A stretch of DNA of 64,000 bases from Beijerinckiaceae bacterium (GCA_004564215.1 CP024846.1:930001-994000); one strand, 5' to 3'; positions 48,413 to 58,042 are shown, counted from the stretch's first letter. The notes: generated by a model not told the origin, from the sequence alone. Translations and numbers: made by a program.

Positions 48413-49596
48413 CAAGGCCCATCCTTTCGCAGCAAGATTTCGATCCGTCGGTTCTCGGGTGCAAGCGGTTGCTGTGGGGCCCTTAGATGACGCTCGGCAT
48501 GACCTTCGATCCTTTCCACCCGGTTTTCGCTCAACCCACCCCGAACCAGCATGTATAAAGCCATCTGCGCACGCGCGGACGACAGGCGCCAATTGTCGTA
48601 AGCCGCCGACTTGAAGGGGCGTCCATCGGTATGGCCCCGAACGACGATCGAACCCGGCCTGCCCTTAAGGAGAAGACCAATTTTCTCCATGACCTGAACC
48701 GTCTTGGGGGACGGCTCCGCCGAACCCACGGCGAACATCGAAAAACTATTATCGTCGGCGAGACTGATGAGCATTCCTTCAGCGGTCTGCTGCACGTCAA
48801 CGCCCGGGATGTCTTTGGCGCCGTTGTTCAAAGCTTCGACGATTTCCGATTTCAGTTTGGCCGCCTTAGCGGGGCTTGCCTGTGCTGGAACTTCGTCTGC
48901 TCCATCATGCGGACGAGCCTGAGACTGCGCTGACATGCTCGTCGGCCGTGGAGGTAAGGGCGCCGCGACGCTACCCCCGGAGCGGCCAACCTCATTGGCA
49001 GCACCGCGCGCCTCGCCGTCAAGCGTTGAAGTCTGCCGGGCCCCTCGTTCCGGCTCTCGCGCCGCAGTCGCAAATGGATCTTCGAAACTTTCAGATGGAT
49101 CCGCTCCGAGGCCGTTCACGCTCGAAGCAGCATTTTCTGAAACGTTGGAGCTCTGCATAGGCGCCCTCGCGACGATTTCGGCGAGAACGGCAAAAGGATC
49201 GGCAAACAGCGCGCCCTCCTTCTGGATGGCAGCGGCACCGGTCTTTTGCAAATGCTCCGCCTCCCGCGCGACCGAGGAAGGGCTGCGGGATTGCGAGTCC
49301 GATTCGAGCCGCGATTCCTTGGGGTTGGGCCCTGGTCCCATTTCGGTGTCCAACGGATCGCGAAACCCTTTTTTCAATGTCGTCATCTCCACAAGTTTGA
49401 CCGGATTGAAATATTGAGCCACCGCATGCTTGGTCTTTTCGCTGGTCGAGCTGATCAGCCATAGGACAAGGAAGAGCGCCATCATCGCGGTCATAAAATC
49501 GGCAAATGCAATTTTCCAAGCACCGCCATGGTGCCCTTCGTCGTGGGCGGGATGACGCTTGATGATGAAAATCTCTCGGTGTTCACGATCGGACAC
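48412..49596 (-). CDS. motB: Flagellar motor stator protein MotB
   Basis: A 394-residue stator protein. From GTG (49596) it reads MSDREHREIF, then the transmembrane helix with the proton-binding Asp33 (KIAFADFMTAMMALFLVLWL). A long Ser/Ala/Pro-rich linker follows, then the peptidoglycan-binding OmpA-like domain (GSIVVRGHTDGRPFKSAAYD, WRLSSARAQMALYMLVRGGL, NRRIEILLRK). The upstream frame to 49704 overlaps the preceding gene and lacks similarity. MotB couples proton flow to rotation with MotA, MotC and MotE. Confidence 0.92.
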   Translation of the reverse strand: MSDREHREIFIIKRHPAHDEGHHGGAWKIAFADFMTAMMALFLVLWLISSTSEKTKHAVAQYFNPVKLVEMTTLKKGFRDPLDTEMGPGPNPKESRLESDSQSRSPSSVAREAEHLQKTGAAAIQKEGALFADPFAVLAEIVARAPMQSSNVSENAASSVNGLGADPSESFEDPFATAAREPERGARQTSTLDGEARGAANEVGRSGGSVAAPLPPRPTSMSAQSQARPHDGADEVPAQASPAKAAKLKSEIVEALNNGAKDIPGVDVQQTAEGMLISLADDNSFSMFAVGSAEPSPKTVQVMEKIGLLLKGRPGSIVVRGHTDGRPFKSAAYDNWRLSSARAQMALYMLVRGGLSENRVERIEGHAERHLRAPQQPLAPENRRIEILLRKDGP

Positions 49597-50227
49597 AATC
49601 TCGCTCCGGCAGAGTGTTGATACGCTCGATCCAAGCCGATATCTGGGTTTCGATAATTGTTTGGCCGGAAACAATCTCAACTTCGACCGTCTCGGCCGGG
49701 GCATATTCGATTGCCGCCGATAGCCCAGATAATTTTGCGCCCAGTGCAGCGAGGAGATCCTTGGCGCCGTGGATCTTGATGACCGGTTCTACCCCGCCGC
49801 GGAGTAATGCTGTGACGCTTTCGGTGAGCAGATCGACAACCTTGTACCGCAAGGCATCGACGATAAAGGGTCGAAGAACTTTCTCGACACTTTCGCCAAT
49901 ATTCATCCCAACCGCCGCAAAAGCGGTTTCAATTTTATCGCTCAGCGTTTTAGCTTCTTGTTCGATCCATCTTTGCCTTTCCGCGGCCAGGCGAGCCTCG
50001 AAGGCCTCCCTTTCCTTAACAATCCGCGCGTCATATTCGGCTCGGGCCAATTCGAGGCCCTCTGACATGCCCTCTTCTCGAGCGGCCCGATGCGCGTGCA
50101 CCGGATCTTCGCGGGCCACCTCCATCTCGGGCAGCGGCCCGATCATTTCGCTGGGCTTTACCACGGCAGCTTGTCCTCCGTCGGAGGTGGCAAACCGCAT
50201 TAAATACTGCGCCACCGAGCGGGTCAT
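49583..50227 (-). CDS. FliH-like flagellar protein
   Basis: A 214-residue protein from the ATG at 50227, which overlaps the fliF stop by 4 bp. The central region is an extended charged helix (EYDARIVKEREAFEARLAAE), as in FliH, followed by a globular part (IGESVEKVLRPFIVDALRYK and VVDLLTESVTALL). FliH regulates the FliI ATPase of the flagellar export apparatus. The likeness is of layout rather than strict motif, so the name is tentative. Between fliF and motB, as in related clusters. Confidence 0.65.
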   Translation of the reverse strand: MTRSVAQYLMRFATSDGGQAAVVKPSEMIGPLPEMEVAREDPVHAHRAAREEGMSEGLELARAEYDARIVKEREAFEARLAAERQRWIEQEAKTLSDKIETAFAAVGMNIGESVEKVLRPFIVDALRYKVVDLLTESVTALLRGGVEPVIKIHGAKDLLAALGAKLSGLSAAIEYAPAETVEVEIVSGQTIIETQISAWIERINTLPERDCVRS

Positions 50228-51876
50228 GCCCCACGCTCCCCTTGGTGCATCCATTGTTTCAAAACCGCGGCAGCTTGCGCTTCATCGAGTTCGACGATTT
50301 GCTGCAACCGTCTTTGCGGCGCCCGCCTTGGACTATGGGTCAAATCCTCGATGAGATTGGCCTCCCCTGTCGCCGTCTGGTTCGCAAGCTGCGCCGGCTC
50401 GCCATCATCGGAGTTCAGCGGCGGGAGGTCATCCAGCAAGCCCAGTTGAAGGGGGGTGGCCGACGGTGGATTCGGTACCGCAAAGATCGCTTTTGTAGCC
50501 GGCCGCAATCCGAACCAGATCAGGAGGATCGCAACGACCAAGATCGTTAAGGCGTTCAAGACAGTCCCTGACTGACGCAGCAGCAATTCGCCAAGGGCGG
50601 GCGCGGGCTGCGGCTCAAGATCGTGCCCCACGTCGACAAAATCAACCGCCGAAATCTTGATTAAGTCGCCACGTTCCTTTCGTGCCCCGGCGGAGGAGGA
50701 GACCAGTTGTTCGATCTCCTTCATTTGGCGGTCGATCGCTTCCGGTGTCGGCTTGTCGCCCAACGAAGCGAGAAGGCTGGAGCGATTGACAAGCACAGCG
50801 ACCGAGAGATTGTCGATCCCGTAACCGCCGCTGACCGTCGAAATCGACTTCGAAGAAATTTCATAATTTGTCAGCTCTTCCTGCTTGCGGTTTTCTTCGT
50901 TGGACTGCTTTCCGTCATTCGCGCTTGCGCTTTCCTGCGGCAGGTTGCGCTGGACCGACGTCGGCGATGAACTGGTCGAGTTTTGCGAGACCTGATTGTT
51001 CTTCACGGTGCGGACGGACCGCTCAACCCGGGAGTCGGGATTAAAGATCGTCTCGTTGGTCTGCTTCTTGTCGGTATTCAACCTTGTCGCTACGCTGATC
51101 TGAAAATTGGTCAAACCGAAATAGGGAATGAGGGTCTTTCGAATATTATCGAGAATGGCCTGGGAAACAGTCTTTTCCAGCGCGAGCATGGCGCCCGGCG
51201 CGGCGTCCGCCTGATCGTTTCCGGACGCGAGAAGCACGCCGTCTGTACTCAGGACGGTGACGTCCGCGATCGACATCCCGGGAATTGCGGCTGCAACCAA
51301 ATGCCGTATCGCCTTGGCCGCAGCCGCGTCAAAAGATGAATCGGTTCGGATGACAACGGAAGCGGAAGGCGGCTGTCGCATGCGCCGAAACGATCCTTCC
51401 TCGGCCAAGACAATATGCACGCGAGCGGCCTTGATCCCGCGCATCAGCTGGATGGTCCTGGCCAGCTCCCCCTCGAGCGCCCTGACACGGGTGACCTCCT
51501 GCATGAAAGACGTCAAACCGAGCGAGCCAAGCTTGTCAAAAAGTTCATTGCCCGCATTGGGGCTATTGGGCAGGCCTTTCTCCGCGAGAATCATCCGCGC
51601 CCGCCCCGTTTCTCCGTAGCGGACGAGGACAGTATTGCCTTCCGAATTCACATCGAATGCAATATCGGCTTCCTTGAGGACTCCCGCGATGCGGCTGACG
51701 TCTTGTCTGTCGAGCCCCGCATACAGCACCTCCAGCGCCGGTCGGCTTAGAAAATAGCCTGCGAGACCGGTCAAAATAAACACCGAAAGTCCAATGACCG
51801 CGAGCGCAATGAGGCGCCGCGAACCGAGCTTCAGAAGGCTGGCCCAAAGGCCCTCAAGCTGTTCTTGCCCGATCAT
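50224..51876 (-). CDS. fliF: Flagellar MS-ring protein FliF
   Basis: A 550-residue ring protein that founds the basal body. An N-terminal membrane helix (LIALAVIGLSVFILTGLAGY) is followed by the ring-building motifs LYAGLDRQDVSRIAGVLKEA, ALEGELARTIQLMRGIKAAR and VHIVLAEEGSF. The second ring domain and spacer (NFQISVATRLNTDKK, then SVAVLVNRS) precede the C-terminal helix (LNALTILVVAILLIWFGLRP). The tail (DEAQAAAVLKQWM) is the FliG-binding end. ATG at 51876. Confidence 0.95.
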   Translation of the reverse strand: MIGQEQLEGLWASLLKLGSRRLIALAVIGLSVFILTGLAGYFLSRPALEVLYAGLDRQDVSRIAGVLKEADIAFDVNSEGNTVLVRYGETGRARMILAEKGLPNSPNAGNELFDKLGSLGLTSFMQEVTRVRALEGELARTIQLMRGIKAARVHIVLAEEGSFRRMRQPPSASVVIRTDSSFDAAAAKAIRHLVAAAIPGMSIADVTVLSTDGVLLASGNDQADAAPGAMLALEKTVSQAILDNIRKTLIPYFGLTNFQISVATRLNTDKKQTNETIFNPDSRVERSVRTVKNNQVSQNSTSSSPTSVQRNLPQESASANDGKQSNEENRKQEELTNYEISSKSISTVSGGYGIDNLSVAVLVNRSSLLASLGDKPTPEAIDRQMKEIEQLVSSSAGARKERGDLIKISAVDFVDVGHDLEPQPAPALGELLLRQSGTVLNALTILVVAILLIWFGLRPATKAIFAVPNPPSATPLQLGLLDDLPPLNSDDGEPAQLANQTATGEANLIEDLTHSPRRAPQRRLQQIVELDEAQAAAVLKQWMHQGERGA

Positions 51877-51942
51877 ATTGTTGTCCGACCCCGCGCGTTG
51901 CTAAGCGAAGAGCAATCTGGGCCCACAAGCTTGCCTGAGCAT

Positions 51943-51982
51943 GAAAAAAGAAAGGCCGCGCTCTCCGAAAGAAAACGCGGCC
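51943..51982 (-). terminator. Intrinsic terminator of the flagellin gene
   Basis: On the minus strand GGCCGCG (51976-51982) and CGCGGCC (51954-51960) form a 7-bp GC-rich stem, followed by TTTCTTTTTTC. It lies 30 bp past the flagellin stop codon and before fliF, so flagellin is probably expressed as a monocistronic message. Confidence 0.85.
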
Positions 51983-52011
51983 ATCCTCTTTTTTCGCTAA
52001 TGCCGATTTCC

Positions 52012-52893
52012 TTACATCCCAAACAATTTCAGAATGAGCTGGGTGTTAGAATTAGAAATGCTGAGAGCCTGAATTCCCAACTGCTGCTGAACTTGGAGGG
52101 CCGCAAGTTTGGTGGCGGCCTCGTTCATATTTGCGTCAATGAGCGAACCGACGCCGGTGGTCAGAGAATCGGTGAGATTGGAGACATAGGTTTGCTGGGT
52201 CGAGAGGTTTGTCGTTGTCGCACCGAGCACGCTCGCCGAGGTCGTGATCGCACTAATGGCGGTTTCGACGTCCGTCAGCATGTTCTTCAGATCGCCGGCC
52301 GTCGCGGTTGTGATGTTCAGCGTGAGAATCGAGGCGCCCGTAAAGGCTGCTCCACTGACTCCGAGAATACCACTAGTGGCGCCGGTCGTGGTGTCGAACA
52401 GCGCAGTGTTGGCGGTGTTCACGGTTAGAAAACTGACGCCATTGGTCGAATCATATGACGCGACGAGATTGACAGTACCGCCCGTCGTTTGAAGCCAGTT
52501 CTGGCCATTGAAATTGGCTGAACTGCCGATACTGACAAGAAGATTCTGTTGCGCCGAAATATCCGTCTGGATTTTTGTCAAATCGGCGCCAGGCTGCGAA
52601 GCCGTAACAAGATCGTTCTTGATCGCGTCCATCACCGAGATCGTGGTGTTGAGCGCGGAACTCATCGTGGAAACCATTGACTGGCTTTCACTCAGCGCAT
52701 CGGACACTGCTCCGAAGGCACTGACGTTCGAACTCATCTTGGTCGCGATGGACCAGTAGGCGGCATTATCCGCGGCGCTTGAGATGCGCAGGCCGGTCGA
52801 TACTTGGTTTTGCGCTTTGCTCAAATTTTGCTGGGTATGCGTGAGGGCCGCGAGCGCCGTCATCGCGGAGGTATTGGTCAGAAGGCTCGACAT
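52012..52893 (-). CDS. fliC: Flagellin
   Basis: A 293-residue filament protein, short, with reduced D2/D3 domains as in other Rhizobiales. The conserved D0/D1 N-terminus (SSLLTNTSAMTALAALTHTQ, then KAQNQVSTGLRISSAADNAA) and C-terminus (IDANMNEAATKLAALQVQQQ, then LGIQALSISNSNTQ) are intact; a variable centre of about 130 residues lies between. The ATG at 52893 has AAGGGA upstream; a longer frame to 52962 lies in the leader and is not used. Only one flagellin gene is in the window. Confidence 0.95.
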   Translation of the reverse strand: MSSLLTNTSAMTALAALTHTQQNLSKAQNQVSTGLRISSAADNAAYWSIATKMSSNVSAFGAVSDALSESQSMVSTMSSALNTTISVMDAIKNDLVTASQPGADLTKIQTDISAQQNLLVSIGSSANFNGQNWLQTTGGTVNLVASYDSTNGVSFLTVNTANTALFDTTTGATSGILGVSGAAFTGASILTLNITTATAGDLKNMLTDVETAISAITTSASVLGATTTNLSTQQTYVSNLTDSLTTGVGSLIDANMNEAATKLAALQVQQQLGIQALSISNSNTQLILKLFGM

Positions 52894-52929
52894 TGTATGT
52901 CCCTTAAAATGGGTGAAGCTGCGGGGACA

Positions 52930-52948
52930 TACCGGATTTTCGCCGGTA
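52930..52948 (-). promoter_or_regulatory. Stem-loop in the flagellin leader
   Basis: TACCGG and CCGGTA (positions 52930-52935 and 52943-52948) form a perfect 6-bp stem with a 7-base loop, about 37 bp before the flagellin ATG. In Caulobacter and relatives FlbT acts on the flagellin leader, so a regulatory structure here is plausible. Function is inferred. Confidence 0.45.
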
Positions 52949-53067
52949 CAGCAGAGCGGCATGATGCCCTTGGAGGCTTAAGTCAGCTCCAACCTGCCAT
53001 GGATTCCAGATAACAAATAAGCATTGCACAAGACTTAATATCGCTCTCTCGAAACGCTTAAATCTCG

Positions 53068-53814
53068 TTATGCATAAGATCTGACAAGACTCCCGATCAA
53101 CAGATTCCACCCGTCGATCAAGATGAAGAATAGAATTTTAATGGGAAGAGCAATCACCGAAGGCGGCAGCATCATCATTCCCATCGACATGGTCAGCGTC
53201 GACACGATCATATCAATGACGAGAAACGGAAGCGCAATTAGGAAACCGATCTCAAATCCGCGTCGCAATTCTGAAATCATGAAGGCTGGAATCAGAACTC
53301 TGATCTCACCCTTCGCCTGATCCTTGGTCTGAAAACTATCTTTCGCAAGGTCTTCGAACATCTTGAGGTCTTTCTCGCGGACCTGCGACAGCATGAAATC
53401 GCGAAACGGTACAATGATTTTGCCGAACGCTTCCTGTTCCGAAAGACTGTTGTCCATGAGCGGCTTGACGCCGCTCTCCCAGGCTCGGTCGAAAGTTGGT
53501 GCCATGACATAAAAGGTCATGAACAAAGACAAACCGATCAGAATCAAATTGGCCGGGGTGCTTTGCAAGCCGAGGCCAGAACGAAGGAAAGACAGGGCCA
53601 CGGCAAATCGCGTAAAACTGGTGACCATAACCAGCAGACCCGGAGCGACAGACAGAACCGTCAGGAGCGCAACGAGTTGAATAATGCGGCCGGCCGCCGT
53701 CCCGTTTCCCTGGGGAATTAATGAATTGAGGTCCCCGACTTGAGCGGACGCACCCGCCGCGAAAACCATTGCAAAGACAGCCACAAGGACAGCGACGAAA
53801 GCGTATCTTATCAT
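53068..53814 (-). CDS. fliP: Flagellar export gate protein FliP
   Basis: A 248-residue membrane protein of the type III export gate. It has a signal peptide (FVAVLVAVFAMVFAAGASA), the first helices with LTVLSVAPGLLVMVTSFTRF, the conserved LRSGLGLQSTPANLILIGLS, the motif AFMISELRRGFEIGFLIALP, and FLVIDMIVSTLTMSMGMMML near the end. ATG at 53814 overlaps the fliL stop by 4 bp. fliQ and fliR, usual partners, are not in the window. Confidence 0.97.
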   Translation of the reverse strand: MIRYAFVAVLVAVFAMVFAAGASAQVGDLNSLIPQGNGTAAGRIIQLVALLTVLSVAPGLLVMVTSFTRFAVALSFLRSGLGLQSTPANLILIGLSLFMTFYVMAPTFDRAWESGVKPLMDNSLSEQEAFGKIIVPFRDFMLSQVREKDLKMFEDLAKDSFQTKDQAKGEIRVLIPAFMISELRRGFEIGFLIALPFLVIDMIVSTLTMSMGMMMLPPSVIALPIKILFFILIDGWNLLIGSLVRSYA

Positions 53815-54308
53815 TGGACGACCAGGGTTTGGATGATGAGCTCTCGTATTTGCCCATTGGAGCGAACGGACGCACGCTCGTTTAAGTCTTCCCGCAAATG
53901 TTGCAAACCGCTTGCGCCGCTGATCTGCGTTAACGATAATGTGCGCAGGTAGCCGAGGATATCCTCGCCGATTTCTGCGGCAACGAGGTCTGGTTTTGCA
54001 AGGACAGCCGCATCTAGGACGATCGACGCCTGCAACCTAATCCAGGCATCGCTTGGTTCAGCAAGATTAGCGATGATGGGCGGCAGATCCCGGAGGCTCG
54101 TTTGGCCACCATATTTACCGTCCGGAACCGCACCTTTGGAGGCGCTGACCAACCGCGTCGCATTGTTCGCCATGGACGAGAGCAGAAGCCCAAGCCCTGC
54201 TCCCGCAACGACCGCGACAAGCGAAAGCATCATCAACACGCCGAACCATGCGGGCCCTGAAGGCGCGGTTGCTCCTGTAAGCTTTGGCGTCTGGTCATAT
54301 TGGCTCAT
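53811..54308 (-). CDS. fliL: Flagellar basal body-associated protein FliL
   Basis: A 165-residue single-pass membrane protein near the stator. The cytoplasmic N-terminus leads to a transmembrane helix (FGVLMMLSLVAVVAGAGLGL). The periplasmic domain shows LRDLPPIIANLAEPSDAWIR, ASIVLDAAVLAKPDLVAAEI and ILGYLRTLSLTQI with a conserved end (LIIQTLVVQ). Located between fliP and flgH. Confidence 0.9.
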   Translation of the reverse strand: MSQYDQTPKLTGATAPSGPAWFGVLMMLSLVAVVAGAGLGLLLSSMANNATRLVSASKGAVPDGKYGGQTSLRDLPPIIANLAEPSDAWIRLQASIVLDAAVLAKPDLVAAEIGEDILGYLRTLSLTQISGASGLQHLREDLNERASVRSNGQIRELIIQTLVVQ

Positions 54309-54326
54309 GGTCGACCGATTTATGAG

Positions 54327-55031
54327 TTAAAGCGGCTTCAGCCTGTCGTAGATTTGCTGAATCAATGTCGGTTGTTGAACCTCCATGATACGCCCTCGCC
54401 CACCGTAGGAAATTCGTGCCTCGGCGACCTTGTCATATGAGATCGTATTGTCTTTTGAGATATCCTGCGGACGCACGATTCCGGCCACGTTCAACAGGCG
54501 CAGCTCAAAATTCACGCGTACCTCCTGCGATCCGCTCACGATTAAATTGCCGTTTGGCAGGACGTCGGTCACAACCGCTGCAATAGCCAATTGGATTTTT
54601 TCGGAGCGATCGATAATGCCCTGGCCCTGTGTCGCGGAGGTCGCGCTGGACTGGAACTGCGGCTTTACTTCTGTGGTTCGATTATTGACATCGAACTTGA
54701 AATCAAACCCCGTGTCGACCTGCGCGGAGAGCGACCGGTCCGTCGCGTTGCCGAAAGTTGCCCTATCATTGATCGCGATGTTAACGGTTACAACGTCACC
54801 AATCTTTGCGGCTCTCGGATCGCTGAAAATATCGGCTCTGCCTCCATCCCAAATCGATGACTTATGACCGCCCCGACCGGAGGAGAGAAACAGTGCGCTT
54901 GCAGTCGGCTGGACATCTGTCACAAGGCCTGTCCCGACCGGGCTCATGAAAGGTTCCCTTCCGATCTCCCTGATGTCGCCGGCGCACCCAGCCAGCGAAA
55001 TGGAAAGCATAATAAGCACAGAGGCCTTCAT
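54327..55031 (-). CDS. flgH: Flagellar L-ring protein FlgH
   Basis: A 234-residue outer-membrane lipoprotein forming the L-ring. The lipobox is in IMLSISLAGCAGDIREI. Conserved blocks: SSIWDGGRADIFSDPRAAKI, GDVVTVNIAINDRATFGNAT, VSGSQEVRVNFELRLLNVAG and the C-terminal STSYGGRG-like motif (ARISYGGRGRIMEVQQPTLI). It follows motE directly. Confidence 0.95.
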   Translation of the reverse strand: MKASVLIMLSISLAGCAGDIREIGREPFMSPVGTGLVTDVQPTASALFLSSGRGGHKSSIWDGGRADIFSDPRAAKIGDVVTVNIAINDRATFGNATDRSLSAQVDTGFDFKFDVNNRTTEVKPQFQSSATSATQGQGIIDRSEKIQLAIAAVVTDVLPNGNLIVSGSQEVRVNFELRLLNVAGIVRPQDISKDNTISYDKVAEARISYGGRGRIMEVQQPTLIQQIYDRLKPL

Positions 55032-55032
55032 G

Positions 55033-55566
55033 TCAGGATCTTTTGCCGTCTGAGATCTCGGGCGGGATCATGGTGCGGGTCAATTGCGCCGCGCGGCTCG
55101 CTTCCATTTCGTTCAGAATGCTGCTGGCAGCGCGCGCGGGAATCTTGGCGAGAACTGCCGCTGCCGTGGCGTCATCCATTACCGCAAGCTGCGAGGCGGC
55201 TGCATCTGGCTTCATATGCAGAAAGATGGAAACGAGTCCGTCGTTTGCCTTTTTTAGCGCCTCTTCGTGCTTTTTTGACCACTCGACGAATTGCGCCTTC
55301 ATGGCCTCAAGTTCCTCGATACGCCGATTGATTTTTGCCTCGATCTCGCGAAGTTTGGAGGTTTGCCAGGCAATTCTGGCGTCGCCTGCAATTGCAAGAT
55401 TATTGCCGCAAAACTGCTTCATGTCGCCGACGGGCGCATTCGGCTCGGCCGCCTTGGTCGCAATTGCTTTCTTCTGTTCAAGGCAGGCGGCGGAAAAATT
55501 CGTACAGGCGATGCCGACTGCTACAAGAATGCCTTTTGCGTAAAATTGAATTGAGCCGCGGGCCAT
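55033..55566 (-). CDS. motE: Periplasmic motility chaperone MotE
   Basis: A 177-residue protein. In Rhizobiales MotE is a periplasmic chaperone of MotC. A signal sequence (GILVAVGIACTNFSAACLEQ) precedes a coiled coil (LREIEAKINRRIEELEAMKA) and a MgtE-N-like end (FLHMKPDAAASQLAVMDDAT, then AAVLAKIPARAASSILNEME). The ORF begins at 55566 and sits between flgI and flgH as in Sinorhizobium. Confidence 0.88.
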   Translation of the reverse strand: MARGSIQFYAKGILVAVGIACTNFSAACLEQKKAIATKAAEPNAPVGDMKQFCGNNLAIAGDARIAWQTSKLREIEAKINRRIEELEAMKAQFVEWSKKHEEALKKANDGLVSIFLHMKPDAAASQLAVMDDATAAAVLAKIPARAASSILNEMEASRAAQLTRTMIPPEISDGKRS

Positions 55567-55645
55567 GATCGCCTCCCCTCCAGCAGGCTTGATAGGAATA
55601 AGCTAACAAACTTGCCTCGGGCTGCCGCAACGCTTCGGCAGAGGG

Positions 55646-56758
55646 TCATTGAACAACGAGATCCGCATGAAGTGCACCCGCTGACTTGATCGCCTGAAGA
55701 ATCGCTATAATCCCAGATGGCGTCAGGCCGATCTTGTTCAACCCATTGACCAGGCGGCGAAGGTTTGTACCGTGCACGATGGAAATCGGCCCCGCCTGCT
55801 GGGACGCGTCGATCTCGGTGTTCGGCGTCACGACCGTTCGGCCCCTTGAAAAGGGCGCAGGTTGCGAAACGAGCGGCCTTTCGGTGATCTGAACGGTGAG
55901 GTTCCCCTGCGTAACGGCAACTGTGGAAATCTGTACGTCCTGTCCGATGACGACGGTTCCACTTCGCGAATCTACGACGACGCGCGCGGGCGTGTCAGGC
56001 TCGACGGTGAGTTCGCCGAGCTCGGCGACGAATCGAGCGGTTCCCGTCCGAGACGGCCGGGTCAGTGACACAGAGCGTTGGTCCTGTTCATGCGCGAGGC
56101 GAGTCCCATAGCGATGCATCCCATAAGCGTTGATGACATCCGTGATCCTTACCGCAGTTGCAAAATCTGGATTCTTCAGGACGAGCATGAGCGGCCCAAT
56201 GTCCCGCAGCTGACCGGGGACTTCCCGCTCGATGACCGCGCCATTCGGGATGCGGCCGGCCGTCGCGACATTCTGGGTAATGCTTTCCGCCTGGCCTGCC
56301 ACTGAAAAGCCCGCAACGGCAACCTGACCTTGAGCGAGCGCATAGGTCTGGCCGTCCACGCCTGAGAGCGACGTCAGGACGAGAGTGCCCCCGAGCAAGG
56401 ACGTGGCGTCACCCAAGGAAGATACGGTGACGTCGATTCGTGATCCTGGCTGAATGAACGCCGGCAAATCGGCGGTTACGAGAACGGCGGCGACATTGCG
56501 CGTTCGTAGAACGTTGCCGCGAACAGCACCGCGGGTGTTGACGCCCATCCGGTCCAGCATGGATTGCAGGGACTGCGCGGTAAAGGTCGAATTTGCAAGC
56601 GTGTCACCTGTGGATTGCAGCCCGACAACGAGCCCGTAACCCACAATCTGGTTCTCGCGAACGCCCTGAAGCGTGGTTATATCCTTGATACGCACGGAGG
56701 CGGTGGCCGACCAGCCAACCAGGCAAGAAAGAAATATGGCCAATAATCGCGGCATCAA
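55646..56758 (-). CDS. flgI: Flagellar P-ring protein FlgI
   Basis: A 370-residue periplasmic ring protein. Signal peptide AIFLSCLVGWSATASVRIKD, then ITTLQGVRENQIVGYGLVVG, FTAQSLQSMLDRMGVNTRG, and the conserved VLVTADLPAFIQPGSRIDVT. The C-terminus (NGLNKIGLTPSGIIAILQAI, then KSAGALHADLVVQ) is intact. The ATG at 56758 overlaps the flgA stop by 4 bp. Confidence 0.97.
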   Translation of the reverse strand: MMPRLLAIFLSCLVGWSATASVRIKDITTLQGVRENQIVGYGLVVGLQSTGDTLANSTFTAQSLQSMLDRMGVNTRGAVRGNVLRTRNVAAVLVTADLPAFIQPGSRIDVTVSSLGDATSLLGGTLVLTSLSGVDGQTYALAQGQVAVAGFSVAGQAESITQNVATAGRIPNGAVIEREVPGQLRDIGPLMLVLKNPDFATAVRITDVINAYGMHRYGTRLAHEQDQRSVSLTRPSRTGTARFVAELGELTVEPDTPARVVVDSRSGTVVIGQDVQISTVAVTQGNLTVQITERPLVSQPAPFSRGRTVVTPNTEIDASQQAGPISIVHGTNLRRLVNGLNKIGLTPSGIIAILQAIKSAGALHADLVVQ

Positions 56759-57249
56759 TTGCCACCGACACGGACCGACCCGTCCGTTTGTACAGTGCCG
56801 GATATGATCAGCCCGCTGCCGAGATTTCGAATGGAAATGAGGTCCCCCGCACTTCCTGATTGGAGCGCTGTGCCATAAGTGGTAATCGCCAGACCATCCT
56901 CTTCAAAAAGAAGCCTAATTTTCGCACCGAGCAAAACAATCTTTGGCTCGGCGACTGAACTCGAGGCAATGGGTGAACCCGGCAATAAAGTCCGCCGAGC
57001 GACCTTCCCGACGACACCCGCCCGCGTCTCGATCGCATTAGCGATCATGGACTCAAGATCCGCCGAAAACTCACGATCTACGAGCCAGGCGTCCCGGATG
57101 ATGGTCCCTGGATAGATGGTTACGCCCGGCACCGGGAGTCGATGCGTTTCAGCCGCGCAGAGCTGGCTTCCGGACGCAAGCGTGAGGAGAGCGATGAGGC
57201 AAATGCTTGCCCGCACGGTGAAGAAACGAGAAAGCCAGCCTTTAAGCAT
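56755..57249 (-). CDS. flgA: P-ring assembly chaperone FlgA
   Basis: A 164-residue periplasmic chaperone for FlgI. A signal sequence (ASICLIALLTLASGSQLCAA) precedes VTIYPGTIIRDAWLVDREFS, the SAF-like block RRTLLPGSPIASSSVAEPKI and the conserved end GDLISIRNLGSGLIISGTVQ. Located between flgG and flgI as is usual. Confidence 0.92.
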   Translation of the reverse strand: MLKGWLSRFFTVRASICLIALLTLASGSQLCAAETHRLPVPGVTIYPGTIIRDAWLVDREFSADLESMIANAIETRAGVVGKVARRTLLPGSPIASSSVAEPKIVLLGAKIRLLFEEDGLAITTYGTALQSGSAGDLISIRNLGSGLIISGTVQTDGSVRVGGN

Positions 57250-57253
57250 CAGC

Positions 57254-58042
57254 TCATCCCAGATTCTTCGAAATCGTACTTGCCATTTCCGAGGCCGCTT
57301 GAATGACCTTCGAGTTCATCTCATAGGCGCGTTGCGCGGCAATGAGTTCGGTGATTTCTTTGACCGGATCGACGTTCGAGCTTTCAAGATAGCCTTGGCT
57401 GATCATCGCAACCCCAGGGTCCCCCGGAACGCCCACGACCGGCGCACCGGAAGCCTCGGATTGTTGATAGAAGTTCCCGCCCAAGGGAGTGAGGCCTGCC
57501 TCATTGGCAAAGTTGGCCAATGTGAACTGGCCAATCTGCTGGGGCGCCGTCTGACCTGCGAGCGTGACTGACACTTGGCCAGATTGGCTGATCGTGACAG
57601 CAACCGCATTGGTCGGGATGGTCATCGCGGGATTCACAACAAAGCCATCCGCAGTGACAATCTGACCGTTCGCATTGGTATTAAAAGAACCTGCTCGGGT
57701 ATAAATGGTCTCGCCGTCCGAACCCGTGACCTGAAACCAGCCGCGCCCGCTCAGAGCGAGATCAAGTTGATTTCCCGTATTCGCCAGGGCACCTTGGATA
57801 TGGAGGTTTCGAATCGCCGCTGTGCGTACGCCGAGGCCGAGTTGTGCGCCCTCCGGGATGGTATTGTTCTGACCACGGCTCGAAACCCCTTGGAGGCGCT
57901 CGGCTTGATAGATCAAATCGGTGAATTCCGCGCGCGCGCGCTTGAAAGCTGTAGTGTTGATATTGGCGATATTGTTGGCGATGACCTGAACATTCAGATC
58001 CTGGGCGGCCATGCCCGTCGCGGCGATGGAGAGCGCTCTCAT
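57254..58042 (-). CDS. flgG: Flagellar distal rod protein FlgG
   Basis: A 262-residue rod protein. N-terminus [20 protein letters not shown] and [20 protein letters not shown] are diagnostic; the distal-rod-specific [20 protein letters not shown] follows. The C-terminus ([33 protein letters not shown]) forms the rod coiled coil. Length and order (after fliE, before flgA) fit. Confidence 0.97.
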   Translation of the reverse strand: MRALSIAATGMAAQDLNVQVIANNIANINTTAFKRARAEFTDLIYQAERLQGVSSRGQNNTIPEGAQLGLGVRTAAIRNLHIQGALANTGNQLDLALSGRGWFQVTGSDGETIYTRAGSFNTNANGQIVTADGFVVNPAMTIPTNAVAVTISQSGQVSVTLAGQTAPQQIGQFTLANFANEAGLTPLGGNFYQQSEASGAPVVGVPGDPGVAMISQGYLESSNVDPVKEITELIAAQRAYEMNSKVIQAASEMASTISKNLG

